The notes: generated by a model not told the origin, from the letters alone. Counted from the first letter of the stretch, positions 35,641 to 44,683 are shown. The stretch is 64,000 nt of DNA from Halomicroarcula saliterrae (GCF_031624395.1 NZ_JAMQON010000002.1:496001-560000), one strand, 5' to 3'. Numbers and translations: made by a program.

Positions 35641-36219
35641 ATGACCGTCCGCGAGGTGGCCGAGGAGGCCTACCGGGAGTCACTGCCCGTGTTGGCACTC
35701 AGTGCCGCCGGCGGACTCTTCGCGGGGGTCGTGCTGGGCGGAATGGACGCGGAACTGGAGCGGGTCGCGGGGTTGCTCGTGCTGGTCCCGGCGCTGCTGG
35801 CGACGCGGGGGAACGTCTACGGCTCGCTGGGGGCGCGGCTGGGGTCGGCGCTCCATCAGGGGCTCGTCGAGCCGACGTTTTCGACGGACGACGAGCGCGT
35901 GAACGCGGCCGTGGCGGCGGCACTGGCAAACGGCGTCATGGTCAGCGGCATCGCCGCGGTACTGGCGGTCGCCCTGCTCGGAGCGCTGGGTCGACCGTCG
36001 GCCCCGCTGTCGACGCTGGTGGCCATCGCCCTGCTGGCCGGGGTAATCTCGGGCGTCCTGCTGACCGTCGCGGTCGTCAGCGTGGTGTTCGTGGGCTACC
36101 GGCGCGGGCTGAACCCGGACACGCTGGCGGGGCCGGTGGTGACGACGACGGGCGACGTGGTCGGTATCGCGACGCTGCTGGTGGCGACTCGCCTCGTCCT
36201 CGCGCTGGGGGGCGGGTAG
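35641..36219 (+). CDS. SLC41/MgtE-type divalent cation transporter, first half
   Basis: A 192-residue membrane protein with about five helices, equivalent to one integral-membrane MgtE/SLC41 domain. Family motifs are VLVPALLATRGNVYGSLGAR (the pore region of the domain) and PVVTTTGDVVGIATLL near the C-terminus. The cytoplasmic CBS and N domains of bacterial MgtE are absent. The second half starts as a separate gene two bases downstream, so the active unit is probably a heterodimer moving magnesium or a related cation. Confidence 0.82.
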   Translation: MTVREVAEEAYRESLPVLALSAAGGLFAGVVLGGMDAELERVAGLLVLVPALLATRGNVYGSLGARLGSALHQGLVEPTFSTDDERVNAAVAAALANGVMVSGIAAVLAVALLGALGRPSAPLSTLVAIALLAGVISGVLLTVAVVSVVFVGYRRGLNPDTLAGPVVTTTGDVVGIATLLVATRLVLALGGG

Positions 36220-36220
36220 C

Positions 36221-36781
36221 GTGGCGGCGTCGGCGTGGACGGTGCGGGGCATCGTCCGCCGGATGCTGCCGGTGCTGATCGTGTTGACGGCCATCGAACT
36301 CGGGAGCGGCATCGTCCTCGATACGTTCGAGTCGACGCTGCTTCGCTACCCGACGCTGCTCGTGCTCGTCCCGGTCACCATCGGGATGGCCGGCAATCTG
36401 GGGAGCATCCTCGCGGCGCGCCTGTCGACGGCGCTGCATCTGGGGCTGCTCTCCTTCGACGCCGACGACGAGCGGCTGGCGGGCAACGCGGTCGCCACCA
36501 TCGCGCTGGCTGTCACCGTCTTCCCGCTCGTGGGCGCCGGCGCGTGGCTGTTGCAGACAGCGCTGTCAACAGCTCGCCTCACGCTCCCGATGGTGGTCGC
36601 GGTCGCGCTGACCAGCGGCGTCGTGCTGGCGGCGCTGGCCGTCGCCGTCACGACGATAACGACCTACGCGGCCTACCGGTTCGAGCTGGACCCCGACGAC
36701 GTGGTCATCCCCGTCGTGACGAACGTCTGTGACGTGCTGGGCGTGCTCGTGCTCTTTGGCGTCGTGCGGCTACTGGTGTAG
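36221..36781 (+). CDS. SLC41/MgtE-type divalent cation transporter, second half
   Basis: A 186-residue partner of the preceding gene with the same motif layout: LLVLVPVTIGMAGNLGSILA, then a C-terminal PVVTNVCDVLGVLVLFGVV. The two genes are thus homologous halves, as in the two repeated domains of eukaryotic SLC41. The start is a GTG at 36221, one base after the upstream stop codon, so coupling is likely. Confidence 0.82.
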   Translation: MAASAWTVRGIVRRMLPVLIVLTAIELGSGIVLDTFESTLLRYPTLLVLVPVTIGMAGNLGSILAARLSTALHLGLLSFDADDERLAGNAVATIALAVTVFPLVGAGAWLLQTALSTARLTLPMVVAVALTSGVVLAALAVAVTTITTYAAYRFELDPDDVVIPVVTNVCDVLGVLVLFGVVRLLV

Positions 36782-36801
36782 CTTGCGCGCGCCGCGGTGG
36801 G

Positions 36802-37128
36802 TCAGTCCTCCCGCTGGGTCGCGAGGGCCTCCTTCGGCGCGCCGCAGTTGGGACACTCCGCCGGGAGGCCGTCGTCGAGTTCGCCCATCTCGCCACACTC
36901 CGTGCAGCGCCACATGATGTAGCCCTCGCCGAACTCCTGGCCGGGGGTCTCCTCGTCGGTCGTCGCCGCGTCGCCGTGTTCGACGGTCGCATCGGCCACC
37001 GTCTCGACCCTGAACCCCTCTTCGGTGGCGTCGCCGACGATACCGACGAGCACGCCGTCGTCGTTGTATATCTCCTCGTTGCGCTGGACCGAGACGTCCT
37101 CCGAAGACGTCGAGTTGGTGTCTTCCAT
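36802..37128 (-). CDS. rubredoxin-like zinc-ribbon protein, DUF7130-like
   Basis: A 108-residue soluble, acidic protein. The last third contains YIMWRCTECGEMGELDDG and AECPNCGAPKEAL, two CxxC knuckles resembling a rubredoxin or zinc ribbon, while the N-terminal part has a small barrel-like segment (EEIYNDDGVLVGIVGDATEE). Metal and function are unknown. It lies alone between the transporter pair and the sugar ABC operon. Confidence 0.75.
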   Translation of the reverse strand: MEDTNSTSSEDVSVQRNEEIYNDDGVLVGIVGDATEEGFRVETVADATVEHGDAATTDEETPGQEFGEGYIMWRCTECGEMGELDDGLPAECPNCGAPKEALATQRED

Positions 37129-37207
37129 CGGCTGGCTTACCGTCCCCGTCGGTGCAGTCCTGACGCTTGGAGCTGCAAGCCGCCACGGCCGAGCGGATGG
37201 AGTTTCG

Positions 37208-38584
37208 TCAGTCGCTCTCGGCCGTGGCGGACTCCCCGCGGTCGCTGGCTGCCTCGGGTGTGAGCCCGTGTGTGATGGCCTCGCCGGTCTCGCCGTCGAA
37301 GAGGTGGACCATCTCGCGATTCAGCACGATTTCAGTGCGCTGGCCCTCGGCCTCGTAGGTCGACATATCCGGCATCGGCGGAATGCTCATCAGGAGGCGT
37401 TCCTCACTCGTGTTCTCGCCGGCCTCGACCGAGCCGCTGTCGTCGCCGGCGTCCGAACTGGCCGGCCCCGTCTCGCCTTCGGCGCTGGCCACCGGACCGG
37501 CCGTGCTGGCCGCGTCGCTCCCCGCCCGGCCCTCGTCTGGCTCCCCCGACGCAGCGACCGACCCACCGCGCGCGGCCTGTTCGGGAAAGCGGGTGTAGAC
37601 GAAGATGTCGTCCCCGACCGGTTCCAGCACGTCAGTGATGACCTCGATGGGGTCGGAGTACGTCCCGTCCATCTCGCTCGCGTCCTGCACGTCGACCGGC
37701 CCGGAGTCCGTCTCGAAGGTCGCCCGCTCGGCGATGGTGATGTCCTCCGGCCGGACGCCGACGGTGACGGGCTGGCCGGCCTGGGTCCCGGGCAGGTCGC
37801 GGTCGACAGCGAGGGTGAAGTGGTCCGTCTCGACGCCCTCGTCGGTGAGCCGACCCTCGATAAAGTTCATCGACGGCGACCCGATGAACCCGGCGACAAA
37901 GCGGTTCTTCGGTCGGTAGTAACACTCCAGCGGTTCGTCGAACTGCTGGAGCTCCCCCTCGTTCATCACCGCGATGCGGCTGGACATCGTCATCGCCTCC
38001 TCCTGGTTGTGGGTGACGTAGATGATGGTGGTGCCCAGTTTCCGGTGGAGCTCCTGTAGCTGGGTCCGCATGTGGACCCGGAGCTTGGCGTCCAAGTTGG
38101 CCAGCGGCTCGTCCATCAGGAACACCGCCGGCTCGCGGACGATGGCGCGGGCGATGGCGACGCGCTGTTGCTGCCCGCCGGACATCTCGTCGGGCATGCG
38201 GTCTAACATCCCCTGCATCTGGACCATCTCGGCGGCCTCGTCGACCCGGCGGTCGACCTCGTCACTGTCGGTGTCCCGCAGGCGCAGGCCGTAGCTGATG
38301 TTGTCGTAGACGTCCATGTGGGGAAACAGCGCGATGTTCTGGAACACCATCGCGATGTCGCGGTCTTTCGGCGGCAGCCCCGTCACGTTCTCGCCGTCGA
38401 TGTAGACGGCCCCGCTGGTGGGTTCGGTCAGCCCCGCCACCGTTTCGAGCGAGGTGGACTTCCCACAGCCCGAAGGCCCGACGAGCGTGACGAACTCGCC
38501 GTCCTCGATTTCGAGGTCGAGGCCCTCGACTGCAGTCGTATCGTCGTACTCCTTCCGAACGTCGTCGAAGGTTACGTCTCCCAT
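37208..38584 (-). CDS. sugar ABC transporter ATP-binding protein (MalK/UgpC type)
   Basis: Energises the CUT1 importer encoded upstream, 458 residues. The nucleotide-binding domain (1-235) has Walker A VGPSGCGKST, the Q-loop, signature MSGGQQQRVAIARAI, Walker B FLMDEPLANLD and the H-loop YVTHNQEEA. The C-terminal OB/TOBE regulatory domain (from GSPSMNFIEG) is interrupted by about 60 residues of Ser/Ala/Gly/acidic low complexity (about 345-400) and ends with a second acidic tail. This insertion makes it longer than typical MalK proteins of about 370 residues. It is the last gene of its operon. Confidence 0.93.
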   Translation of the reverse strand: MGDVTFDDVRKEYDDTTAVEGLDLEIEDGEFVTLVGPSGCGKSTSLETVAGLTEPTSGAVYIDGENVTGLPPKDRDIAMVFQNIALFPHMDVYDNISYGLRLRDTDSDEVDRRVDEAAEMVQMQGMLDRMPDEMSGGQQQRVAIARAIVREPAVFLMDEPLANLDAKLRVHMRTQLQELHRKLGTTIIYVTHNQEEAMTMSSRIAVMNEGELQQFDEPLECYYRPKNRFVAGFIGSPSMNFIEGRLTDEGVETDHFTLAVDRDLPGTQAGQPVTVGVRPEDITIAERATFETDSGPVDVQDASEMDGTYSDPIEVITDVLEPVGDDIFVYTRFPEQAARGGSVAASGEPDEGRAGSDAASTAGPVASAEGETGPASSDAGDDSGSVEAGENTSEERLLMSIPPMPDMSTYEAEGQRTEIVLNREMVHLFDGETGEAITHGLTPEAASDRGESATAESD

Positions 38585-38600
38585 TAGTGGTCTCTCCGTG

Positions 38601-39563
38601 TCATTCTTTGAGTCCGCCAGCGGTCAGGCCGCTGACAATCTTCTCCTGTGCGATGACGACGAGGATGGCGATGGGAACGACCCCCACCAGGCTCGCCGCG
38701 GCCATGAGGTTGTACGAGGTCTGGAACCGGCCCTGGTAGCTGAGCAACCCCCAGACGATGGTGCCCCAGTTCTGGGCGCGGCCGTCGGTCATCAGGAAGG
38801 CGAAGAAGTACTCGTTGTAGACGGCGATGAACGTCAGCACGCCCGCGGTGGCGACACCGGGGGCCGACAGCGGCATGATGACTTTGAACAGCGCGCCCAG
38901 ACGGGTGTTGCCCTCGATGCGGGCGGCGTCCTCTAACCCGTCCGGAATCTGGCTGTAGAACGTCGTCAGGATGAAGATAGACAGCGGGAGGAAGAGGGCG
39001 CTGTAGGGTAACACCATCGCGCCGGGCCCGTTGAACAGCATCGGGCTCGTGACTTCGGTCCCGCCGGGTAGCGTGAAGAACGTGATGTTCGCGGTGAACA
39101 GCTCGAACAGCGGCAGCAGGAACGCCGCCGGGGGGAAGTAGCTGATGGCGAGAAAGATGAGCATGAGCGGGGTCCGCCCCGGGAACTCGAAGCGCCCGAA
39201 GGCGTAGCCCGCGAGACTCGCCAGCAGCAAAACCAGCGCCGTCGTCAACAGGCCGATGATGAGGCTGTTCAGCATGTAGATGTGGAACGGCACCGTGGTG
39301 AACACCTCGACGAACGCGCTAGGGTTGAAGCCGTTGGGCAACAGACCGACGTCGGTCAGGTTCCCCTGTGGCGTCAGCGCGACGACCGCGAGCCAGTAGA
39401 ACGGGAACAGCGTCGTCACCAGAAACGAGATGGCGACGATGTAGAACAGCACCTTGTAGGTCCGTTCCGGGTTCGAGATGCTGCCGCTGGCCCATTGCTG
39501 GACGAAGTTCTTGTCCTCGTCCTCGGCCCCAGTGGTGGTCCCTCGACCGGTCTCGGCACCCAT
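38601..39563 (-). CDS. sugar ABC transporter permease (MalG type)
   Basis: Inner-membrane permease of the CUT1 importer, 320 residues, about six helices. The EAA loop that docks the ATPase is DGLEDAARIEGNTRLGALFK near residue 205, with the following IMPLSAPGVATAGVL. The N-terminus is cytoplasmic and polar. Its ATG overlaps the TGA of the upstream permease gene by one base. Confidence 0.92.
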   Translation of the reverse strand: MGAETGRGTTTGAEDEDKNFVQQWASGSISNPERTYKVLFYIVAISFLVTTLFPFYWLAVVALTPQGNLTDVGLLPNGFNPSAFVEVFTTVPFHIYMLNSLIIGLLTTALVLLLASLAGYAFGRFEFPGRTPLMLIFLAISYFPPAAFLLPLFELFTANITFFTLPGGTEVTSPMLFNGPGAMVLPYSALFLPLSIFILTTFYSQIPDGLEDAARIEGNTRLGALFKVIMPLSAPGVATAGVLTFIAVYNEYFFAFLMTDGRAQNWGTIVWGLLSYQGRFQTSYNLMAAASLVGVVPIAILVVIAQEKIVSGLTAGGLKE

Positions 39564-40537
39564 CAGAAACCACCTGCCCCCTCAACGTCGGCGAACTTCA
39601 CGATGTAGACGGAGACGACGAGACCGATGATGGCCGCCGTCACGAACGCCACCGTCGCGGCCGACGCGTACCGGCTGGAGCTGAAGGCCTGGACGACCAG
39701 ACAGGACAGCGACGGCACGGTGCTACACGAGGAGACGGTCTCGATGAGGCCGAACACCCGCATCGCGCCGATGGTCCGGAACAGCATCGCGACCAGTACC
39801 GACGGGAGCACGAGCGGCAGCGTGATGGTCCGGAAGCGCTCGAACTTCGAGGCGCCGGCCACGTCTGCGACGTCGTACAGCGACCGGTCGATGCTCTGGA
39901 GCCCCGCCAGGATGATGAGCGCCATGAACGCCGAGGTCTTCCAGACGTCGGCGACGATGACGATGATGAGCGAGTCGACGCTGTTTGCCTGTGGCGTCGA
40001 CGAGAAGACGCCGAGCTGGTTCAGCGGCTCCACGAGGAAGCCGATGGTCGGCTGGAAGAGGAGGAAGAAGATCATCCCCTGGATGACGATGGGCACCGCC
40101 CACGGGAGGATGATAGCGACCCGCGCCCAGCGCCGGCCCCGGAACTCCTGGTTGAGGATGAGCGCCTGGCCGAAGCCCAGCACCGTCTCGAAGAAGACGC
40201 TCACGACGGTGAAGATGACGGTCACCGTTAACGCGCTCGTGAATATCTGGCTCGGGTCGAAGAAGGGGCGGGGCAAGGCGGCGTTTCGCTCCCCGGTGAG
40301 GAGTTCGACGTAGTTCTGCAGCCCGACGAAGGGCCCGATGCGCTCTGGGCCGTACAACAGGTCGGCGTGCAGCGACATCTGGAACGTCCGCAACAGGGGC
40401 CAGAAGGCGATGACACCGAAGAGTATCAGACACGGCGTCAGCAACAGGTACGCGAACTGGGTGTCGCTCAGGCTCTCAATCCAGCGCCCCGGGGAGGAAA
40501 GCGAGAGGGACCGTTCCGTTCCGGTTTCGGTGGCCAT
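39563..40537 (-). CDS. sugar ABC transporter permease (MalF type)
   Basis: Second permease, 324 residues, about six helices. The start MATETGTERSLSL at 40537 is preferred to an in-frame upstream start within the binding-protein gene. The EAA loop is DVADVAGASKFERFRTITLP near residue 245. It is spaced one base from the stop codon of the binding-protein gene. Confidence 0.92.
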   Translation of the reverse strand: MATETGTERSLSLSSPGRWIESLSDTQFAYLLLTPCLILFGVIAFWPLLRTFQMSLHADLLYGPERIGPFVGLQNYVELLTGERNAALPRPFFDPSQIFTSALTVTVIFTVVSVFFETVLGFGQALILNQEFRGRRWARVAIILPWAVPIVIQGMIFFLLFQPTIGFLVEPLNQLGVFSSTPQANSVDSLIIVIVADVWKTSAFMALIILAGLQSIDRSLYDVADVAGASKFERFRTITLPLVLPSVLVAMLFRTIGAMRVFGLIETVSSCSTVPSLSCLVVQAFSSSRYASAATVAFVTAAIIGLVVSVYIVKFADVEGAGGF

Positions 40538-40538
40538 C

Positions 40539-42041
40539 TCACCCGCCTCCCGAGGTCGCAGTGCCCTGTGAGCCGGGGCCACCGCCCGCGGCGTCTTTCC
40601 GCTCCGATGCCTCCTCGATGGCTTGCAGTTGGTCTTTGAGCGTCTGCATGCGCTGACTGGGGGTTCCGTCGCCGCTGAACGCGGCGTTGGCTTGCTGTGC
40701 GATCTTCGTCGACTCCTGTGGCCACGCGACCGTCACCGGCCGCGGGGTCGAGTTCTCCACCGTCAGCTTCAGCGTCTCGACGTACCGGCCCATCACGGGC
40801 ACCTGTCGCATCCGCTCCGTCTCGAACAGCGCCGGCCGCGGCGGGAGCCAGCCGAGCAGCTCGAAGAGGAACAGCTGCATCTCCGGTTCGGTCATCGCTT
40901 CCATCACTTCGAGTGCCCGCTCGCGCTTTGGCGTGTTGGGGTTGAGCGCGACGTGCCAGCCACCGAGCGACGAAGTCGTGCCGCCGTACCCATCGTATTT
41001 GGCCTGTTCCTCCGTCACGCCGTAGGGCATCGGCATCACGCCGAGGTCCCGTCCGTAGGCGTCCTCCGCGCCGCCGATGGCGATAGCGTAGGGCCAGTTC
41101 CGGTGCATCACCACGTTCCCGTTCGAGAAGGGGCGACGCGAGGTCTCCTCCTGCCACTGGAGGACGGCCCGCGGAGCGATGTCGCCGGTGACCGACGCCA
41201 GCGGGTTCCGGGTGTCGCCCTCGATGAAGGTCCGCACCATCCGCGTCGCGTTGACCACCGGGTCGCTGTCGACGGTGACGGGGCGCTCGCCGACGGGCCC
41301 GAAGAGGTTCTGCTTCTCGCCGAAGTACGACCCGCCCCAGGAGCCGGTGAACTCCTTGAAGTCACAGCAGGCCAGCCCCTCGTAAGAGTTCGCCTGAAAC
41401 GAGAAGCCCCACCTGGTGTCCGTGGCGTCCATCGTCTCCTTCGTCACCTCCGAGAAGCGCTGCCAGCTGAGGGGCTCGGTCGCCCAGTTGTTCCGCTCGG
41501 GCGAGAAGCCGGCCTCCTTCACGAGGTCCTTCCGGTAGAGCATCGTCCCCGTGGTGGGGAAGAGCGGCACCCCGTAGAGCCCCCCGGTCCGGTCCTCGAT
41601 GGACCGGACGAAGGTCTCGAAGTACTCCTGCTGGATAGTGTCGGCCAGCGCCGGTCGAATCTCCGAGATGTCGACCAGTTGGTCCCGGAGGATAAAGGGG
41701 ATCGACCAGCCGCTGTCCATCATGAACAGCGCCGGCTGTTCGAGGTTGCCCGACAGCCAGCGGTTGTACTGCTGTTTGCGCGACCCGGACGAGGAGACGC
41801 CCGCGATGGCCGTCAGCTCGATCTCATCCGAGAGGCCGACCTCGTGGAGTTTCCCCGCTATCTGGCCGATGTTCTCTTTGACGTCGGTGTTGGCCGCTAT
41901 CTCTATCGTCTGGGGACCGGCCGAGCCCCGCGAGAGACAGCCCGCGAGGCCCCCGCTCGCCGCCAGCCCGGTCGCGCCGAGCGCTCGCACGAACCGACGC
42001 CGGTCGACGGCCCGCGACCGGTCGCCGTCAGTCGGAGCCAT
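40539..42041 (-). CDS. sugar ABC transporter substrate-binding lipoprotein
   Basis: Captures the sugar outside the cell for the two permeases. The 500-residue protein has a Tat signal with lipobox, DRRRFVRALGATGLAASGG followed by LAGC, so it is exported folded and anchored by a lipid on the cysteine. The mature part has the fold of extracellular solute-binding family 1 (LFMMDSGWSIPFILRDQLVD; GGWHVALNPNTPKRERALEV). The tail is Gly/Ser-rich. It is the first gene of the operon (binding protein, permease, permease, ATPase). The substrate cannot be told from sequence. Confidence 0.92.
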   Translation of the reverse strand: MAPTDGDRSRAVDRRRFVRALGATGLAASGGLAGCLSRGSAGPQTIEIAANTDVKENIGQIAGKLHEVGLSDEIELTAIAGVSSSGSRKQQYNRWLSGNLEQPALFMMDSGWSIPFILRDQLVDISEIRPALADTIQQEYFETFVRSIEDRTGGLYGVPLFPTTGTMLYRKDLVKEAGFSPERNNWATEPLSWQRFSEVTKETMDATDTRWGFSFQANSYEGLACCDFKEFTGSWGGSYFGEKQNLFGPVGERPVTVDSDPVVNATRMVRTFIEGDTRNPLASVTGDIAPRAVLQWQEETSRRPFSNGNVVMHRNWPYAIAIGGAEDAYGRDLGVMPMPYGVTEEQAKYDGYGGTTSSLGGWHVALNPNTPKRERALEVMEAMTEPEMQLFLFELLGWLPPRPALFETERMRQVPVMGRYVETLKLTVENSTPRPVTVAWPQESTKIAQQANAAFSGDGTPSQRMQTLKDQLQAIEEASERKDAAGGGPGSQGTATSGGG

Positions 42042-42105
42042 ACCTGTGGTTGCCGCGCGACGCGTGCAGTCGGTCAGAGGATGTTCCCATCGCTTTCAGT
42101 ACCTC

Positions 42106-42120
42106 GTATATATCATATTC
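42106..42120. promoter_or_regulatory. TATA region of the sugar ABC operon
   Basis: GTATATATCATATTC lies about 65-75 nt before the binding-protein ATG (minus strand), implying a leader of about 40 nt. It is the only AT-rich stretch in the 277-bp gap to the next gene, so it might also serve the plus strand, though the plus-strand ATG is 200 nt away. Nothing else is evident in that gap. Confidence 0.5.
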
Positions 42121-42318
42121 GCTGTCATGTTGCATGGTGCGCTTGCATTGGCAGGCCGGGACGCGACCACGGCCTCTGCCGCGTGCCGGCTCGCGTTACA
42201 GAGGGGTTCGTGCCGGGTCCCGTCGCCGGTGAGGGTGTCGAGACCGGCCGTCTGCGGCGAGTCGCGCCTCATCGGCGCCGGCTGCTTGCGAAGGCAAGGC
42301 GACGGGACCGACGCACAT

Positions 42319-43359
42319 ATGTCGCTGTTAGCCGAACTCCCACCAGTGAGTTCGCTGGTCGCGCTGCTCGCCGACGTCGCCTCGCGGGTTCTGCGAATCG
42401 CCCTCTTCCTCTCGATAGGCGTCTTCCTCGCGAACCTCGCGGTGTCGTTCGGGCTGGTCGAGAAGATAGCCGTCGTCTCGCAGTATCTCACCGGGCCGGC
42501 GAACCTCCCCGACGAGGTGGGGACCGCCATTCTGACGACGACGGCCTCGCCGACCGCTGGCTACGGGATGCTCGCGGACTTCCGCGAGTCGGGCGTGCTC
42601 GACGACCGCGCGACGCTGGTCGCGGTGACCATCAACACGTTCTTCGGCTTCGCCCAGCACATCGTCACGTTCTACGTCCCGATTCTGATTCCGATTCTGG
42701 GCGCCCGCGTCGGACTGTTGTACGTCACGACGCGGGGACTGGTCGCGCTGGCCATCACGCTGACGGGTATCGCCGCGGGGGCGCTCTTGCTCGATAGCTC
42801 GAACGTCGACCGCGGGGTGTTGACCGACGAGATGACGCCGGACGGCGGTGAGACGGATGCGGACGAAACGGGGCCGCCGACGAAGGCACAGCGAGTGTCC
42901 GAGGCCCTCGGCGAGACCCGCGAGAAGCTCGGCGAGATTCTCCCGCGGCTGGCCGGCATCTACGTCGTCGTCGCCCTGCTGGTCGCGTACTCCGAGGAGA
43001 TTCTGGCGCTGCTTGGCGGCTCCGGACAGGCGCTGACGACCGCCGCCGACGGGCTGACCGGGCTGCTCGGTCTCCCAGGCGCTGCGGTCCCGGTCGTCGC
43101 CGCTTTCGCGCTCGATACGACCTCCGGCGCGGCCGTCATCGCGCCGCTCATCGAGAACGGCACCTTCACGGCCAGAACGGCGGTGGCGACGATGCTCGTC
43201 GGCGGCATCGTCTCCTTCGCCGTCTCGACGTTCAAACGCTCCATCCCGTTCCAGTACGGCATCTGGGGCCGGGACTTTGGCTCGAAGGTCATCGCGGTGA
43301 ATACGGGCCTGAAGATAGGGTGGATTGCGCTGGCGCTGGTCGTGCTGTTGGCACCCTGA
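42319..43359 (+). CDS. nucleoside-recognition (Gate) domain membrane protein
   Basis: A 346-residue membrane protein with two Gate-type blocks separated by a charged cytoplasmic loop (about residues 165-205). The first block holds LPDEVGTAILTTTASPTAGYG, the second ALDTTSGAAVIAPLIENGTF with TMLVGGIVSFAVSTFKRSIP. These motifs are shared with the nucleoside transporter, SpmA/B and FeoB Gate families. The substrate is unknown. The frame is open far upstream, but the upstream residues are Arg/Cys-rich and unlike a membrane start; the ATG at 42319 is chosen. Confidence 0.78.
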   Translation: MSLLAELPPVSSLVALLADVASRVLRIALFLSIGVFLANLAVSFGLVEKIAVVSQYLTGPANLPDEVGTAILTTTASPTAGYGMLADFRESGVLDDRATLVAVTINTFFGFAQHIVTFYVPILIPILGARVGLLYVTTRGLVALAITLTGIAAGALLLDSSNVDRGVLTDEMTPDGGETDADETGPPTKAQRVSEALGETREKLGEILPRLAGIYVVVALLVAYSEEILALLGGSGQALTTAADGLTGLLGLPGAAVPVVAAFALDTTSGAAVIAPLIENGTFTARTAVATMLVGGIVSFAVSTFKRSIPFQYGIWGRDFGSKVIAVNTGLKIGWIALALVVLLAP

Positions 43360-43420
43360 CGATGTCCGACACGGTTCCCGTCCCCGTTCTTTGCTCTCCT
43401 GTCAGCTCGATACGGGGCGT

Positions 43421-43582
43421 TCACCTGTCGAAGAGGAGTTTCAGGACGAACATCACGACGAACGCGGTCACTGCGACGGGAAGGCCGGATTCTATGGAGG
43501 AGCCGCCGAGGACGACAAATCCGAGTACTGTCCCGACTGCAACTGCGAGACCGTAGGCGACAGGGCGGCGAAAACTGGACAT
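43421..43582 (-). CDS. small membrane protein, 53 residues
   Basis: A short gene that length filters would miss. From ATG at 43582 it reads MSSFRRPVAYGLAVAVGTVL, then a second hydrophobic stretch GLPVAVTAFVVMFVLKLLF ending in DR. Two helices, a basic N-terminus and a clean stop suggest a real small membrane protein. It has no recognised family. It lies between the convergent Gate-domain gene and the CBS-MaoC gene, on the strand of the latter. Confidence 0.6.
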   Translation of the reverse strand: MSSFRRPVAYGLAVAVGTVLGFVVLGGSSIESGLPVAVTAFVVMFVLKLLFDR

Positions 43583-43716
43583 AGTGCCGTGTCACGTCTC
43601 ATCATGGAAAGTGTTCCGTAGCGGGGACGTGACCCCGGTAGGCCGAGGACGCCTACGCGTACGTGCCGGCCTCGAGGGCGAAAGCAACGCTGTGTGAACC
43701 TGCTGTACGACGCTAG

Positions 43717-44607
43717 TTATGCAGTGTCCGGAATCGGGTCCGAGATGACGACGGCGTCGCCCTCGACGACGCACTCCCCGTCCGAATCGTCGACGGCCGT
43801 CGCCAGCCGGAACCGGTCTTTCTTGAGCTGTTCGACCACCTCGCAGTGGGCGGTGACGCGCTCGCCGATGTCGACCGGGCCGCGATAGGAGAGCTCCTGC
43901 GAGAGGTAGATGGTCAGCCCCGGCAGTCTGGCGAGGGCGGCGCTGATGAGACCGGAGACGAGGGTGCCGTGGACGATGCGGCGGCCAAAGCGGCTCCCGC
44001 TGGCGAACTCGTCGTCCAGATGCAGCCGGTTCGTGTCGCCGCTGACCTCCGCGAACCGCTCGACGTCGGCCTCCGAGAGCGTCTTGGCGAAGCGGACGTG
44101 GTCGCCCACGTCGATGCCGTCGGCGATGCCGTAGCTGTCGAACTCCCAGTCGTCGTCCTCGTACAGCGTGTCGGGGCGGGTAAAGCGCCGGCGCTCGGGC
44201 TGGGGTTCCCGGGACGCGTCGGGCCGAGTGATGTGGGGGACGTACCGGGAGATATCCGTCGTCGTGAGGATGCCCACGAGTTCGCCGTCCTCGACCACGG
44301 GCAGCTTCTTGATGCCGTGTGTGCGCAGGCGGTCGACGGCGACCTCCAGGTCCGCCTCGGGGGCGATAGTCACCAGCGCCGTCGCCATCACGTCCCCGAC
44401 GGTGAGCTCGCGCGTGTCGCCCTCCTCGGCCGTGACGGCGACGATGTCGCTCTCGGTGATGATGCCGACACACTCCCCGTTGCGCTCGACGACCAGCGAG
44501 CCGATACCCTCGTCGCGGAGCCGGGTCGCCGCTTCGACGATGGGGCTCCCGGGCGTGATGGTCCGTGCGGGCGTCTGCATGACCTCGCTGACTTGCAGGG
44601 CGAACAT
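43717..44607 (-). CDS. CBS domain pair fused to a MaoC-like hydratase domain
   Basis: A 296-residue fusion. Residues 1-125 are two CBS motifs (VSEVMQTPARTITPGSPIVE; VGDVMATALVTIAPEADLEV with HGIKKLPVVEDGELVGILTT) that usually bind adenosine nucleotides. Residues about 155-296 are a hot-dog MaoC-like domain with SGDTNRLHLDDEFA and GRRIVHGTLVSGL, the region of the hydratase Asp/His pair. A nucleotide-regulated enoyl-CoA hydratase is inferred. TTATGATAC (minus) near 44632 is a suitable TATA box. Confidence 0.85.
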   Translation of the reverse strand: MFALQVSEVMQTPARTITPGSPIVEAATRLRDEGIGSLVVERNGECVGIITESDIVAVTAEEGDTRELTVGDVMATALVTIAPEADLEVAVDRLRTHGIKKLPVVEDGELVGILTTTDISRYVPHITRPDASREPQPERRRFTRPDTLYEDDDWEFDSYGIADGIDVGDHVRFAKTLSEADVERFAEVSGDTNRLHLDDEFASGSRFGRRIVHGTLVSGLISAALARLPGLTIYLSQELSYRGPVDIGERVTAHCEVVEQLKKDRFRLATAVDDSDGECVVEGDAVVISDPIPDTA

Positions 44608-44683
44608 CGGCTGATATCTCTCGTCGCAGTATCATAACTCCCCGCCCGACAGCGTTGTCAGGGTGGGCCTACTGGGTGTGGCC

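Noticed and set aside
42127-42318. N-terminal extension of the Gate-domain membrane protein
   Set aside because: An in-frame ATG at 42127 exists near a TATA box, but only about 18 nt from it. The extra 64 residues are Arg/Cys-rich and unlike a membrane protein start.
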